Assembly: GCA_964586175.1 (NCBI GenBank)
Contig: CAZPGL010000009.1
Span: 1 to 54,944, forward strand
Direction of reading: 5' to 3'
Length of the DNA: 54,944 nucleotides
Source of the DNA: CAZPGL01 sp964586175
Lineage (GTDB): Bacteria; Actinomycetota; Acidimicrobiia; Acidimicrobiales; MedAcidi-G1
Shown: positions 1 to 8,026 of the stretch, one piece after another
How the letters are laid out: the number at the start of each line of letters is the position of its first letter
How positions within the stretch are numbered: position 1 is the stretch's first letter
The notes under the pieces: model-generated
Seen by the model: only the letters and a program-made list of their open reading frames with translations
Databases searched by the model: none
Told to the model about the DNA's origin: nothing
Program-made: the position numbers and the translations under genes

Positions 1-47
1 TCGGTAGCCTCGAGGGAACCGGGCGCGCCACGAACCGCGCCATCCCG

Positions 48-123
48 GCCCTCGTAGCTCAGGGGATAGAGCGTCGGTTTCCTAAACCGTGCGTCGCAGG
101 TTCGAATCCTGCCGAGGGCACCA
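48..123 (+). tRNA. tRNA-Arg (anticodon CCT)
   Basis: The sequence folds as a cloverleaf: acceptor stem 48-54 with 113-119, D-stem 57-60 with 69-72, anticodon loop 79-85, T-stem 96-100 with 108-112 and T-loop TTCGAAT. The anticodon is CCT at 81-83 with U33 before it, so it reads AGG (Arg). The outermost anticodon-stem pair is a T-T mismatch. The discriminator base is A at 120 and CCA is encoded at 121-123. The final A of CCA is also the first base of the ATG of the next gene. Confidence 0.97.
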
Positions 124-1043
124 TGACCAGCAACCAACCAGCCGCACCCGCCACCTACCACGACGCCCCGGCCTGGTACCGGCGGGCCATGGACGTCCCC
201 CACACCGACGAGACGGTCACCGTCGACGGTGCCGACGTCCACTACCTGGCGTGGGGCGAAACGGGCCGACCCGGCCTCGTGTTCGTCCACGGCGGCGCGG
301 CCCACGCCCACTGGTGGACCCACGTCGCCGCCCAGTTCGCCGGCGTCTACCGGGTCGCCGCCATCGACCTGACCGGGCACGGCGACAGCGACCGCCGCGA
401 CGTCTACTCGCTGGCCACCTGGTGCGACGAGGTCATGGCCGTCGCCGACGCCGCCGACATGGCCGGCCCCCCCATCGTCATCGGCCACTCCATGGGCGGC
501 TTCGTCACCCTCACCACCGCCGCCACCCACGGCGACCGCCTGGCCGGCGCCGTCGTCATGGATTCGCCGGTCACCGCCCCCGACCCCGAGATGGATGTCC
601 GGCGCCGCCACCAGTTCCGCGACCCCAAGGTGTACCCCGACGCCGCCACCGCCGTCTCCCGGTTCCGCACCGTCCCCGAACAGGACAACTACGAGCCCTA
701 CGTCATGACCCACGTGGCCGCCACCTCGCTGCACCCCGCGGACGGCCCCCCGGGCAGCGTCACCTGGAAATTCGACCCCGCCATCTTCCTGCCCAACCGG
801 TCGGCGGCCCACGAGTTGCTGCCCCGGGTCACCTGCCGCCTCGCCCTTTTCCGGGCCGAACACGGCCTCGTCACCCCCGACATCGGCGCCTACATGTACG
901 AACAACTCGGCCGGGTCGCCCCGGTCATCGAGATCCCCCTCGCCGGGCACCACCTCATGCTCGACCAGCCGCTGCTCGTCGTCACCGCCCTGCGCACCCT
1001 GTTCGCCGACTGGGAACACTCCGTCCCCTTCGAGCGCGACTGA
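123..1043 (+). CDS. alpha/beta hydrolase
   Basis: A 306-aa alpha/beta-hydrolase-fold protein, cytosolic, substrate unknown. An HGG oxyanion-hole motif lies near residue 56, the nucleophile elbow GHSMGG places Ser at about residue 123, and AGHH near residue 278 supplies the likely catalytic His. The ATG at 123 is chosen although it overlaps the tRNA CCA end, because the N-terminal APAWYRRA stretch resembles the start of related hydrolases and no other start codon occurs before ATG 189. No Shine-Dalgarno sequence or TANNNT box precedes either start. If 189 is used the protein is 284 aa. It could be an esterase, epoxide hydrolase or haloalkane-dehalogenase relative; the sequence does not decide. 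Confidence 0.85.
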   Translation: MTSNQPAAPATYHDAPAWYRRAMDVPHTDETVTVDGADVHYLAWGETGRPGLVFVHGGAAHAHWWTHVAAQFAGVYRVAAIDLTGHGDSDRRDVYSLATWCDEVMAVADAADMAGPPIVIGHSMGGFVTLTTAATHGDRLAGAVVMDSPVTAPDPEMDVRRRHQFRDPKVYPDAATAVSRFRTVPEQDNYEPYVMTHVAATSLHPADGPPGSVTWKFDPAIFLPNRSAAHELLPRVTCRLALFRAEHGLVTPDIGAYMYEQLGRVAPVIEIPLAGHHLMLDQPLLVVTALRTLFADWEHSVPFERD

Positions 1044-1095
1044 ACCGGCCTGCTTCGGCCTGCTCGCCGGTCCGACGGGGTACCGGGCCGACGGC

Positions 1096-1101
1096 TACCG
1101 T
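1096..1101 (+). promoter_or_regulatory. -10 box for leaderless mshC
   Basis: TACCGT lies 8 nt before the ATG at 1110. No Shine-Dalgarno sequence fits in the gap, so transcription probably starts at or beside the start codon. Confidence 0.6.
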
Positions 1102-1109
1102 GCGGGCCC

Positions 1110-2294
1110 ATGAGCATGCGCCTCCACGACACCGCCCGCGGCGAGGTCGTGCCGTTCGAACCCGGCCCCACCGTCTCCATGTACGTGTGCGGCATCACGC
1201 CCTACGACGCCACCCACCTCGGCCACGCCTTCACGTACCACACCTTCGACCTGGTCATCCGCCGGCTCGAAGACCTCGGCCACGAGGTGCGCATGGTCCG
1301 CAACGTCACCGACGTCGACGACTCCATCCTCCCCAAGGCCCGCGAGCTCAAGGTCGACTACCAGGCCCTCGCCGCGGTCGAGATGGCCCACTTCGACGCC
1401 GACATGGCCGCCCTCGGCATGCGCCCCGCAGCCGCCGAACCGTGGGCCACCCACTCCATCGACGCCATGCTCGCCCTCATCGGCCGCCTCGCCGACGCCG
1501 GCCACACCTACACCGCCGACGGCACCACCTTCTTCGACGTCGCCACCCACGACGCCTTCGGATCACTGTCCGGCTACGACGACGACACCATGGTCGCCTA
1601 CGCCGCCGAACGGGGCGGCCACCCCGACGACCCCCGCCAACGCAACCCCCTCGACTTCGTGCTGTGGCAGCCCTCCGGCGACGGCGAGCCCTCCTGGGAT
1701 TCGCCGTTCGGACCGGGCCGGCCCGGCTGGCACATCGAATGCTCCGCCATGGCCATGGCCGAACTGGGCGACACCATCGACCTCCACGGCGGCGGCGACG
1801 ACCTCGTGTTCCCCCACCACGAATGTGAGGACGCCCAGACCCGGGCCGCCACCGGCCAACCGCTGGCCCGCCACTGGATGCACGTCGGCATGGTCGCCTA
1901 CGAAGGCACCAAGATGTCCAAGTCGCTGGGCAACCTGGTGTTCGTCCGCAACCTGCGCCGCCTCCACGACCCCCGGGCCATCCGCCTCGCCATGTCGGCC
2001 CACCACTACCGGGCCGGGTTCGAATGGTTCGACGCCGACATCGACGACGCCGTCACCCGGCTCGACCGGCTCGACACCGCGGTGCGCCGCCCCCACGGCC
2101 CCGACCCGTCCCACACGCTCGCCGCCGTGCGGGCCGCCCTCGACGACGACCTCGACACCCCCACCGCCCGCGACGCCGTCGACACCCTGGCCGGCGCCCT
2201 GCTGGCCGGCGCCGGCGACCACGCCGACGCTGCCACCGGGCTCATCGAAGCCGCCGCCCTGCTCGGCATCCCCCTGGCCGCCGACGCGGGCTGA
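1110..2294 (+). CDS. mshC: cysteine:GlcN-Ins ligase (MshC), mycothiol biosynthesis
   Basis: A 394-aa class I synthetase-fold enzyme. MshC joins cysteine to 1-D-myo-inosityl glucosamine with ATP, the penultimate step of mycothiol synthesis, in the cytosol. The zinc/active-site motif CGITPYDATHLGHA near residues 31-44 is the MshC version of the CysRS HIGH region. PGWHIECS, the HGGGDDLVFPHHE zinc motif and KMSKS follow in the usual order. Length is near the roughly 410 aa of MshC and shorter than CysRS, and the CysRS C-terminal tRNA-binding domain is missing. It sits directly upstream of the true cysS, with which it is clearly paralogous. The other msh genes are not in the window. Start ATG 1110 fits a leaderless promoter; an in-frame ATG also lies at 1116. 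Confidence 0.88.
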   Translation: MSMRLHDTARGEVVPFEPGPTVSMYVCGITPYDATHLGHAFTYHTFDLVIRRLEDLGHEVRMVRNVTDVDDSILPKARELKVDYQALAAVEMAHFDADMAALGMRPAAAEPWATHSIDAMLALIGRLADAGHTYTADGTTFFDVATHDAFGSLSGYDDDTMVAYAAERGGHPDDPRQRNPLDFVLWQPSGDGEPSWDSPFGPGRPGWHIECSAMAMAELGDTIDLHGGGDDLVFPHHECEDAQTRAATGQPLARHWMHVGMVAYEGTKMSKSLGNLVFVRNLRRLHDPRAIRLAMSAHHYRAGFEWFDADIDDAVTRLDRLDTAVRRPHGPDPSHTLAAVRAALDDDLDTPTARDAVDTLAGALLAGAGDHADAATGLIEAAALLGIPLAADAG

Positions 2295-2312
2295 CCCTCG
2301 CATCCTGGGCCT

Positions 2313-2318
2313 TATCCT
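2313..2318 (+). promoter_or_regulatory. -10 box for leaderless cysS
   Basis: TATCCT lies 6 nt before the GTG at 2325, in the 30-nt gap after mshC. cysS may therefore have its own promoter besides any read-through. Confidence 0.6.
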
Positions 2319-2324
2319 GAGCAG

Positions 2325-3701
2325 GTGCTGCACCTCACCGACAGCCTGACCGGCACCAAGGTGGCCTTCACCCCACGGGAGCCCGGCAAGGCCTCCGTGT
2401 ACTGGTGCGGACCCACCGTCTACGACGCCCCCCACCTCGGCCACGCCCGCTCCACCCTGGCCTTCGACATGCTGGTGCGCTACCTGCGCTGGACCGGCCT
2501 CGACGTCACCGCGGTGTCCAACATCACCGACATCGACGACAAGATCATCGCCCGGGCCGCCGACGAGGGCACGACCGAGCCTGAACTGGCCGGGCGCTTC
2601 GAGGACGTGTTCATCGCCGAGATGGACCGCCTCAACATCGCCCACCCCGACCACCGGCCCCGGGCCACCGAGTACGTCGACCAGATGATCGGCGTCATCG
2701 CCACCCTCGTCGAACGCGACATGGCCTACGTCGTCGACTCCGGCGTCTACTTCGCCGTCGACCGCCTCGATGGCTACGGCGCCCTCGCCCACCAGACCCC
2801 CGACCAGCTGCGGGAGGGGGCCGGCGCCCGGGTGCAGGTCGACGACGACAAGGCCGACCCCCTCGACTTCGCCCTCTGGAAGGCCGCCAAACCCGGCGAA
2901 CCGGCCTGGGACTCGCCGTGGGGACCGGGGCGGCCCGGCTGGCACATCGAGTGCGTCGCCATGTCGCTCGACATCCTCGGCGACGACTTCGACATCCACG
3001 GCGGCGGCGACGACCTGGTGTTTCCCCACCACGAGAACGAGCGGGCCGAATGCCTGGGGTGCGGGCGGCCGTTCGCCCGCCACTGGGTGCACAACGGCAT
3101 GGTGCAGGTCGGCAGCGAGAAGATGTCCAAATCGCTCGGCAACTTCAAGACCCTGGCCGAACTGCTCGACACGTGGGACCCGCGCGCGCTACGGCTGCTG
3201 GTGCTTCAGACCCACTACCGCAAGACCATGGAGATCGGCGAGACCACGCTGCGCACCGCGGCCGCCGCACTGGAGCGTCTCGACGGGTTCGCCCGCCGGG
3301 TGGCCGCCACCGACCTGCCGGACGCCGACGCCGACCCGGGCTGCGTCGACCGCTTCCGGGCCGCCATGGACGACGACCTGGGCACCGCCGGCGCCCTGGC
3401 CGTCGTGTTCGACGCCGTGCGCGACGCCAACCGGGCCATCGACGCCGACGACCACGAAACGGCGGCCGCCCTGGCCGCCGCGGTGCTCGAGCTGACCGGC
3501 GTGCTCGGACTCGAGCTGGGAGCGACGGCCGGCAGCGGAGCGGGCGACGACGAGGCCGAGATCGACGCCCTGGTGGCCGCCCGCACCGCGGCCAAAGCGG
3601 CCCGCGACTTCGCCGAGGCCGACCGCATCCGCGACGACCTCACCGCCCGCGGTGTGGTGCTCGAGGACGGGGCGACCGGCACCACCTGGCGCCGCACCTG
3701 A
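2325..3701 (+). CDS. cysS: cysteinyl-tRNA synthetase
   Basis: A 458-aa CysRS that charges tRNA-Cys. Visible motifs are CGPTVYDAPHLGHA (zinc Cys plus HIGH-type motif), GWHIECVAM (second zinc Cys), HGGGDDLVFPHHENE (zinc His and Glu) and EKMSKSLGNF. Unlike the upstream MshC it keeps the C-terminal helical domain, ending in the typical DEAEIDALVAART...RDFAEADRIRDDL segment. Length is typical. The start is the GTG at 2325, supported by the TATCCT box. The stop falls 47 nt before the convergent acyl-CoA dehydrogenase. Confidence 0.96.
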   Translation: MLHLTDSLTGTKVAFTPREPGKASVYWCGPTVYDAPHLGHARSTLAFDMLVRYLRWTGLDVTAVSNITDIDDKIIARAADEGTTEPELAGRFEDVFIAEMDRLNIAHPDHRPRATEYVDQMIGVIATLVERDMAYVVDSGVYFAVDRLDGYGALAHQTPDQLREGAGARVQVDDDKADPLDFALWKAAKPGEPAWDSPWGPGRPGWHIECVAMSLDILGDDFDIHGGGDDLVFPHHENERAECLGCGRPFARHWVHNGMVQVGSEKMSKSLGNFKTLAELLDTWDPRALRLLVLQTHYRKTMEIGETTLRTAAAALERLDGFARRVAATDLPDADADPGCVDRFRAAMDDDLGTAGALAVVFDAVRDANRAIDADDHETAAALAAAVLELTGVLGLELGATAGSGAGDDEAEIDALVAARTAAKAARDFAEADRIRDDLTARGVVLEDGATGTTWRRT

Positions 3702-3724
3702 CCAACCGCCCCAGTGCGACAATC

Positions 3725-3736
3725 GGGGACAGGCCC
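3725..3736 (+). repeat. possible degenerate REP core
   Basis: The 47-nt gap between cysS and the convergent acyl-CoA dehydrogenase contains a 12-nt string, GGGGACAGGCCC, identical to the core of the palindrome at 24225-24263. The flanking CTGCAGG arms are absent, so it is either a decayed REP copy or chance in a GC-rich background. Confidence 0.25.
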
Positions 3737-3748
3737 TGGTGGTCACAC

Positions 3749-4960
3749 CTAGTTGCGGGGGACCTCCGCCCACGGGACGCCCTTGTCGACCCGGACGTCG
3801 CCGGGCAGGCCCAGGACCCGCTCACCCAGGATGTTGCGCATCACCTCGGACGTGCCGCCCTCGATGGTGTTGGCCCGGGACCGCAGGAACGAGTACTTGG
3901 TGCCCGCCCCGCCGGTCAGCCGCAGCCCGTCGGGCCGCTTGCGCTCATAACCCACCTCGTAGGTCAACCCCTCCGGACCCAACAGGTCGAGGCACGTCTC
4001 GTAGATGCGCTGGTTCATCTCCGCCGACATCAGCTTGCCGACCGAACCCTCCGGCCCCGGATTGCCCGACTTCGAATTCTCCCGAGCCCGCCAGTTGGTG
4101 AGCCGCAACGCCTCGGCCTCGCTCCACAGGGCGGCCACCCGGTCCCGCATGACGGTGGCCGTCGCCGCATCCAGGGAGTCCTGCCGCTCGCCCCAAAGGC
4201 GCACCAGATCGCCGATCGGTCCCGACCCCTGCTTGGGCACGCCGCCCCCCAACGCCACCCGCTCGTTCATGAGGGTGGTCACCGCGGCGTTCCACCCCGA
4301 ACCGACCCCGCCGAACACCCGGTCGTGGGGAATCCGCACGTCGGTCAGGAAGATCTCGTTGAACTCGGCCTCACCGGTGATCTGATGCAGCGGCCGCACC
4401 TCGACACCCGGCGACTCCATATCGAGCAGGAAGTAGGTGAGGCCCTTGTGCTTGGGCTGGTCGGCGTCGGTCCGGGCCACCAGCATCCCCCAGCGGGACA
4501 CGTGGGCCAGGGTGGTCCACACCTTCTGCCCGTTGACGATCCACTCGTCGCCGTCGCGCACGGCCCGGCTGGCCAGCCCGGCCACATCCGACCCGGCCCC
4601 CGGCTCGGAGAACATCTGGCACCAGATCTCCTCGCCGGTGTACATGGGACGCAACAGGCGCTGCTTCTGCTCGTCGGAGGCGTAGGTCAGCACCACCGGC
4701 GCCCCCATGCCGATGCCGATCGGGTTGATGTTGAGGTCGTGGTACAGCACGCCGGCGGCCCGTAACTCGGCGTCGACCGCCGTCTGGAGCTTGCGGCTGT
4801 CGAGCCCCAGCCCACCCAGCCCCACCGGGAACTGCACGAGGGCCAGGCCCCGGTCGAACTGCTCGCCGCGGAACGTGAACTGGTCGACGGCGGTGTGGTC
4901 GACCTCGGCCAGGAAATCCCTGGTCAACTGCCGGATGTCGTCTTCGGTGATCTCGGCCAT
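3749..4960 (-). CDS. acyl-CoA dehydrogenase (FadE type)
   Basis: A 403-aa FAD-dependent acyl-CoA dehydrogenase that would put an alpha,beta double bond into an acyl-CoA and pass electrons to ETF. SEPGAGSD, NGQKVWTT and the IEGGTSE motif with the probable catalytic Glu at residue 367 are visible. It ends in RNILGERVLGLP, like mycobacterial FadE proteins used for branched or steroid acyl-CoAs. The start is ATG 4960, because GAGGA lies 7 nt upstream; the reading frame extends further 5' but that part is non-conserved. A TAGGTT promoter-like hexamer lies about 40 nt further upstream. Substrate cannot be read from the sequence. Other acyl-CoA genes of the window are more than 30 kb away. Confidence 0.92.
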   Translation of the reverse strand: MAEITEDDIRQLTRDFLAEVDHTAVDQFTFRGEQFDRGLALVQFPVGLGGLGLDSRKLQTAVDAELRAAGVLYHDLNINPIGIGMGAPVVLTYASDEQKQRLLRPMYTGEEIWCQMFSEPGAGSDVAGLASRAVRDGDEWIVNGQKVWTTLAHVSRWGMLVARTDADQPKHKGLTYFLLDMESPGVEVRPLHQITGEAEFNEIFLTDVRIPHDRVFGGVGSGWNAAVTTLMNERVALGGGVPKQGSGPIGDLVRLWGERQDSLDAATATVMRDRVAALWSEAEALRLTNWRARENSKSGNPGPEGSVGKLMSAEMNQRIYETCLDLLGPEGLTYEVGYERKRPDGLRLTGGAGTKYSFLRSRANTIEGGTSEVMRNILGERVLGLPGDVRVDKGVPWAEVPRN

Positions 4961-5045
4961 GGCGGGTCCTCGGCGGGGCGTCGGGCGAACGGCGGACGCC
5001 GCCGAACCTACCTGCGGGTAACCCGACGTCTTGCACCGGGGCCGG

Positions 5046-6605
5046 TCACGACGGGTCGCGAAAGGCGTAGAAGTAGCCGTCGCGGGACCCGATGTAGACC
5101 GTGCCGTCCCACACGACTGCCGTCGCCTCGACGCATGCCTCGGCACGGACCTCCCACGCCACCGGGGGCGCCACGGAGGTGTCGGACACATCGAAGGCCG
5201 TCACCCCTCCCGAGCAGTCGCCCACGATCATGACGTCGTCGACCACCGTCGGCGATGACCACAGGTGCCCGGGGAGCCGCACCGTCCAGCGGATCCCGCC
5301 CGTGGCCCGGTCGATGCCGTGCAGGGTGCCCTGGTCGGTGGGCACGAGCAGCAGGTCACGGTGTACCGCCGGGGTGGCCCACACCCCCGAATCCACGTAC
5401 GGGCGGTCGTGCAACGACCACACGATCGGGTCGTCCGGGGCCAGGGGGTCCAACTTCACCACCTGGCCGACCTCCCGGGACCGGGCGGTGCTCCGCTCGT
5501 ACTCGACGCCGACGTACAGGAAGCCCTCGTCGTCGGCGACAAGCGTGGCGTCGACGTCGTCGCCGGCCCAGAACCGGAACACGCGGGTCGGCTCCACCCC
5601 ATCGGCCAAACCAGCGATGTCCCAGCCCTGGACGAGGCCGCCCGAGTTGGCGAAGTACAAGACGTTGCCGAGGATCAACGGCGACATCTCGATCGACACG
5701 TTGTTGCCGACTGCGGTGATCAACTCGTCGTCCCAACCGGCGGTGTGCCACACCAGCTCCGGGTCGACGGTCACCCGGCCGTCGGCGCCATAACCCCGGT
5801 TGAGGCGTACCACGTGGAACCGGCTGTTCTCACCGCCCGCGAACAGGTAGTCGTCGATGACGAGCGGCGACGAATCCCAGTCATCGTTCCACCGGGTGGG
5901 CGACACGTCGTAGGCGTGCAGCCGCCACAACTCGACGGCCTCGTCACCGTCGAACGACAGGATCCGCAGATAGTTGTCCCGCGACCCCGTGTACACCAGC
6001 GGGTAGCCGTCCGGGTCGACGGTGACCGACCCCTTGATGATGTCGCCGGTGGCGAAGTCAGGCAGCAGCCGCTCGCCGGTGTCGCCGTCGAGGAAGTGGA
6101 CCTTGGCGTCGAACGCGCCGAACACCACCCAGGTCGTGCCGTCCCGCTCGAACACCGCCGGCTGGCCGGTCCACCCCAGCCCGCACCACTGCTCCAGGGT
6201 GCCGCCGATGCTGGTCATCGAGCACATGCGGGAGTCCGCCGGGAACCTCCACGCCACCTCCGGATCGGCCGGCACCGGACCAGCACCGTGCCACCGCCGG
6301 GTCGGCGAACCCCGGAAGGTGAGGACCCCGGCGACCGTGTCGCCCCACGGCCCGGCGATGGCCGCCGGGTCCACCCACCCGTCGTAGGGGGCCTCGGTGG
6401 TCGTCGTCGTGGTCGTCGAGGTCGTCGTCGAGGTCGTGGTGCTGGTGGTGGCCGGTGCCACGGTCGTGGATGGGACCGCCGTCGACGTGGTCGGCGCCAC
6501 CGTCTCGACCTCGATCACCTGATCGGGTCCGACCGACGCCCAGACCAGCACCAGCAGGTAGCCGCCTACGACGGCCACACAGGCCAACACCAGACGGCGG
6601 ATCAT
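5046..6605 (-). CDS. membrane-anchored PQQ-type beta-propeller protein
   Basis: A 519-aa protein with an N-terminal hydrophobic anchor (residues 5-24, after MIRR), a Ser/Thr/Pro-rich linker (about 37-71, with long Thr runs) and an extracytoplasmic beta-propeller. The propeller has repeated VxxDGxxYxGSRDxYxYAF and WRxxxxDxxxxxSSPLVxDD blades typical of PQQ-like (quinoprotein) propellers, but no cofactor-binding set is obvious. It is probably a cell-surface scaffold or sensor; no enzymatic role can be claimed. The linker is encoded by GTC/GTG-rich near-repeats at about 6395-6455 (plus strand), likely to vary in length. It lies 44 nt downstream of the DUF3499 gene on the same strand. Confidence 0.85.
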   Translation of the reverse strand: MIRRLVLACVAVVGGYLLVLVWASVGPDQVIEVETVAPTTSTAVPSTTVAPATTSTTTSTTTSTTTTTTTEAPYDGWVDPAAIAGPWGDTVAGVLTFRGSPTRRWHGAGPVPADPEVAWRFPADSRMCSMTSIGGTLEQWCGLGWTGQPAVFERDGTTWVVFGAFDAKVHFLDGDTGERLLPDFATGDIIKGSVTVDPDGYPLVYTGSRDNYLRILSFDGDEAVELWRLHAYDVSPTRWNDDWDSSPLVIDDYLFAGGENSRFHVVRLNRGYGADGRVTVDPELVWHTAGWDDELITAVGNNVSIEMSPLILGNVLYFANSGGLVQGWDIAGLADGVEPTRVFRFWAGDDVDATLVADDEGFLYVGVEYERSTARSREVGQVVKLDPLAPDDPIVWSLHDRPYVDSGVWATPAVHRDLLLVPTDQGTLHGIDRATGGIRWTVRLPGHLWSSPTVVDDVMIVGDCSGGVTAFDVSDTSVAPPVAWEVRAEACVEATAVVWDGTVYIGSRDGYFYAFRDPS

Positions 6606-6649
6606 CGTCTCAGCGAGCCCGTGACCGGGCGCTCACCCCGACGGTCGGC

Positions 6650-7237
6650 TCAGGCCGGGTCGGGTTCGATGGGGTCGAGCCCGTCGAGCGGCAGCGGCTC
6701 GTCATCGAACTCGTCGCGGGGATCCCGCTGGTCCCAGTCGCCCAGATCGTCGGCAGTTTCGTCGGCCAGGTCGCCCATCGGGTCGTCCGACCGAGAGCCG
6801 ATCGTGGACGCCGGATGCCGATCGACACCCAGGAACGCCCGGGCCAGCAACGGTGTCCGGGTCGGCTCAGGAGTCTCGGTCGGGGTCGGCACGATGCGTC
6901 CCGGGCGCCCGCCACGCAGCGGGTGCACCGCATCGGGAATCGTGCGGGGTTCGGGCTCGGGCGACGGATCGACGAGATGGCCGACCAGGTCGGCCTGCCT
7001 GGCCGGCAACGACGAACGGCGTTCGAAGGCGACGACGTCGCCGCCCGGGCGTTCGTCGACCACCGTCCACCCCTTGGGGGCCCGCATACGGCCCAGATGG
7101 GTCTCGCACAGCACGACCCGGCCCGGGCCGTCGATCTCGGCGGGGTCGCGCACCGTGAAGGTGAGCTGGGACTGGTCCATGACGACGAGCACGACGGCTG
7201 GACCCTTGCAGGCGGGCCGCATGCAGAGGTGGCGCAT
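6650..7237 (-). CDS. DUF3499 family protein
   Basis: A 195-aa protein whose first about 65 residues match the actinobacterial DUF3499 family: MRHLCMRPACKGPA, a hydrophobic strand, VVLCETHLGRMRAPKGW. The C-x4-C and C-x2-H arrangement suggests a small zinc-binding domain. The rest is acidic, Pro/Asp-rich and probably disordered. Function of the family is unknown. The ATG at 7237 is chosen rather than an upstream start because the conserved domain begins there and TAACTT lies 7 nt before it. It is divergent from the HAD gene. Confidence 0.85.
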   Translation of the reverse strand: MRHLCMRPACKGPAVVLVVMDQSQLTFTVRDPAEIDGPGRVVLCETHLGRMRAPKGWTVVDERPGGDVVAFERRSSLPARQADLVGHLVDPSPEPEPRTIPDAVHPLRGGRPGRIVPTPTETPEPTRTPLLARAFLGVDRHPASTIGSRSDDPMGDLADETADDLGDWDQRDPRDEFDDEPLPLDGLDPIEPDPA

Positions 7238-7244
7238 GGCTCCG

Positions 7245-7250
7245 AAGTTA
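7245..7250 (-). promoter_or_regulatory. -10 box for leaderless DUF3499 gene
   Basis: On the minus strand TAACTT ends 7 nt before the ATG at 7237. It faces the HAD promoter across about 48 bp. Confidence 0.55.
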
Positions 7251-7298
7251 CTCCCGGGCCATCGCCGGATCGGGGACACCCACCGGGCCAGCCGCATC

Positions 7299-7304
7299 TA
7301 GGCT
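7299..7304 (+). promoter_or_regulatory. -10 box for leaderless HAD gene
   Basis: TAGGCT ends 8 nt before the ATG at 7313. Confidence 0.6.
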
Positions 7305-7312
7305 CAGCCGCC

Positions 7313-8026
7313 ATGACCGACGACCGGCCGGTGCTCGGCCTCGATGCCGACGACACCCTGTGGGAGAACCAGGCCCGCTTCGACGCGGCCCAGGCGGCAC
7401 TGGCCGGCGTGCTCGCCCCGTGGGCCGACGCCGACACCGTCGATCAGGCCATGCTCGACATCGAGCGGATCAACGTCACCCGCTACGGCTACGGCGCGAA
7501 GAGCTTCACCCTCTCGTCGGTCGAGGCGGCCATCCGGCTCAGCGATGGCACCGTCAACACGGACGGCATCACGGCCATCCTCGACGCCGGCAAACAACTG
7601 CTCGACAGCCCGGTCGAGCTACTCGACGGCGTCGCCGACACCATCGACGCCCTGGCCGCCGACTACCGCCTCCTCATCGTCACCAAGGGCGATCCGTCCG
7701 ACCAGCACCGCAAGGTGTCGGCGTGCGGCATCGACGACCGCTTCTGGGCCGTCGAGGTGGTGCCCGAGAAGGATCCCGCCACCTACCGGGCCGTCCTCGG
7801 CCGCCACGACGTAGCCCCGGAGGCGTTCACCATGGTCGGCAACTCGGTGCCGTCCGACGTGTTGCCGGTGCTGGCCGTCGGCGGGCGGGCGGTGCACATC
7901 CCCCACCACTCCACCTGGCTGCACGAGGTGGTCGACCCGGCCACCATCACCCACGACTTCCCGGTGCTCGACTCGTTCGGCCAACTCCCAGGGTTCCTGC
8001 CCGGATTCCTCGCCGGCGACCGCTAA
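7313..8026 (+). CDS. HAD-superfamily hydrolase
   Basis: A 237-aa haloacid-dehalogenase-fold phosphohydrolase, cytosolic. Motif I LDADDTLW gives nucleophile Asp11 and acid Asp13. VTKGD (motif II Thr) and an EKDP Lys with MVGNSVPSD (motif IV) follow in order. A helical cap lies between residues 20 and 100. The substrate is unknown; a small phosphate ester or phosphoglycolate-like compound is typical. Its TAA stop at 8024-8026 overlaps the TAG stop of the convergent NAD-kinase-like gene (8023-8025). Confidence 0.9.
   Translation: MTDDRPVLGLDADDTLWENQARFDAAQAALAGVLAPWADADTVDQAMLDIERINVTRYGYGAKSFTLSSVEAAIRLSDGTVNTDGITAILDAGKQLLDSPVELLDGVADTIDALAADYRLLIVTKGDPSDQHRKVSACGIDDRFWAVEVVPEKDPATYRAVLGRHDVAPEAFTMVGNSVPSDVLPVLAVGGRAVHIPHHSTWLHEVVDPATITHDFPVLDSFGQLPGFLPGFLAGDR

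Noticed and set aside
1044..1071. Hairpin ACCGGC...GCCGGT with repeated GGCCTGCT after the hydrolase gene
   Set aside because: Short stem, 16-nt loop and no T-run; expected by chance at this GC content.
89..1828. 579-aa plus-strand open frame rich in Arg/Pro/His
   Set aside because: Composition is that of a high-GC shadow frame. It runs over the tRNA, the hydrolase and the start of mshC, both of which show real motifs in other frames.
1110..2294. Second cysteinyl-tRNA synthetase
   Set aside because: It has the MshC-type CGITPYDATHLGHA motif and no C-terminal tRNA-binding domain, and a full cysS follows.
1563..3092. 509-aa minus-strand open frame, Gly/Val-rich
   Set aside because: Antisense mirror of mshC and cysS caused by GC-biased third positions; no domain is recognisable.
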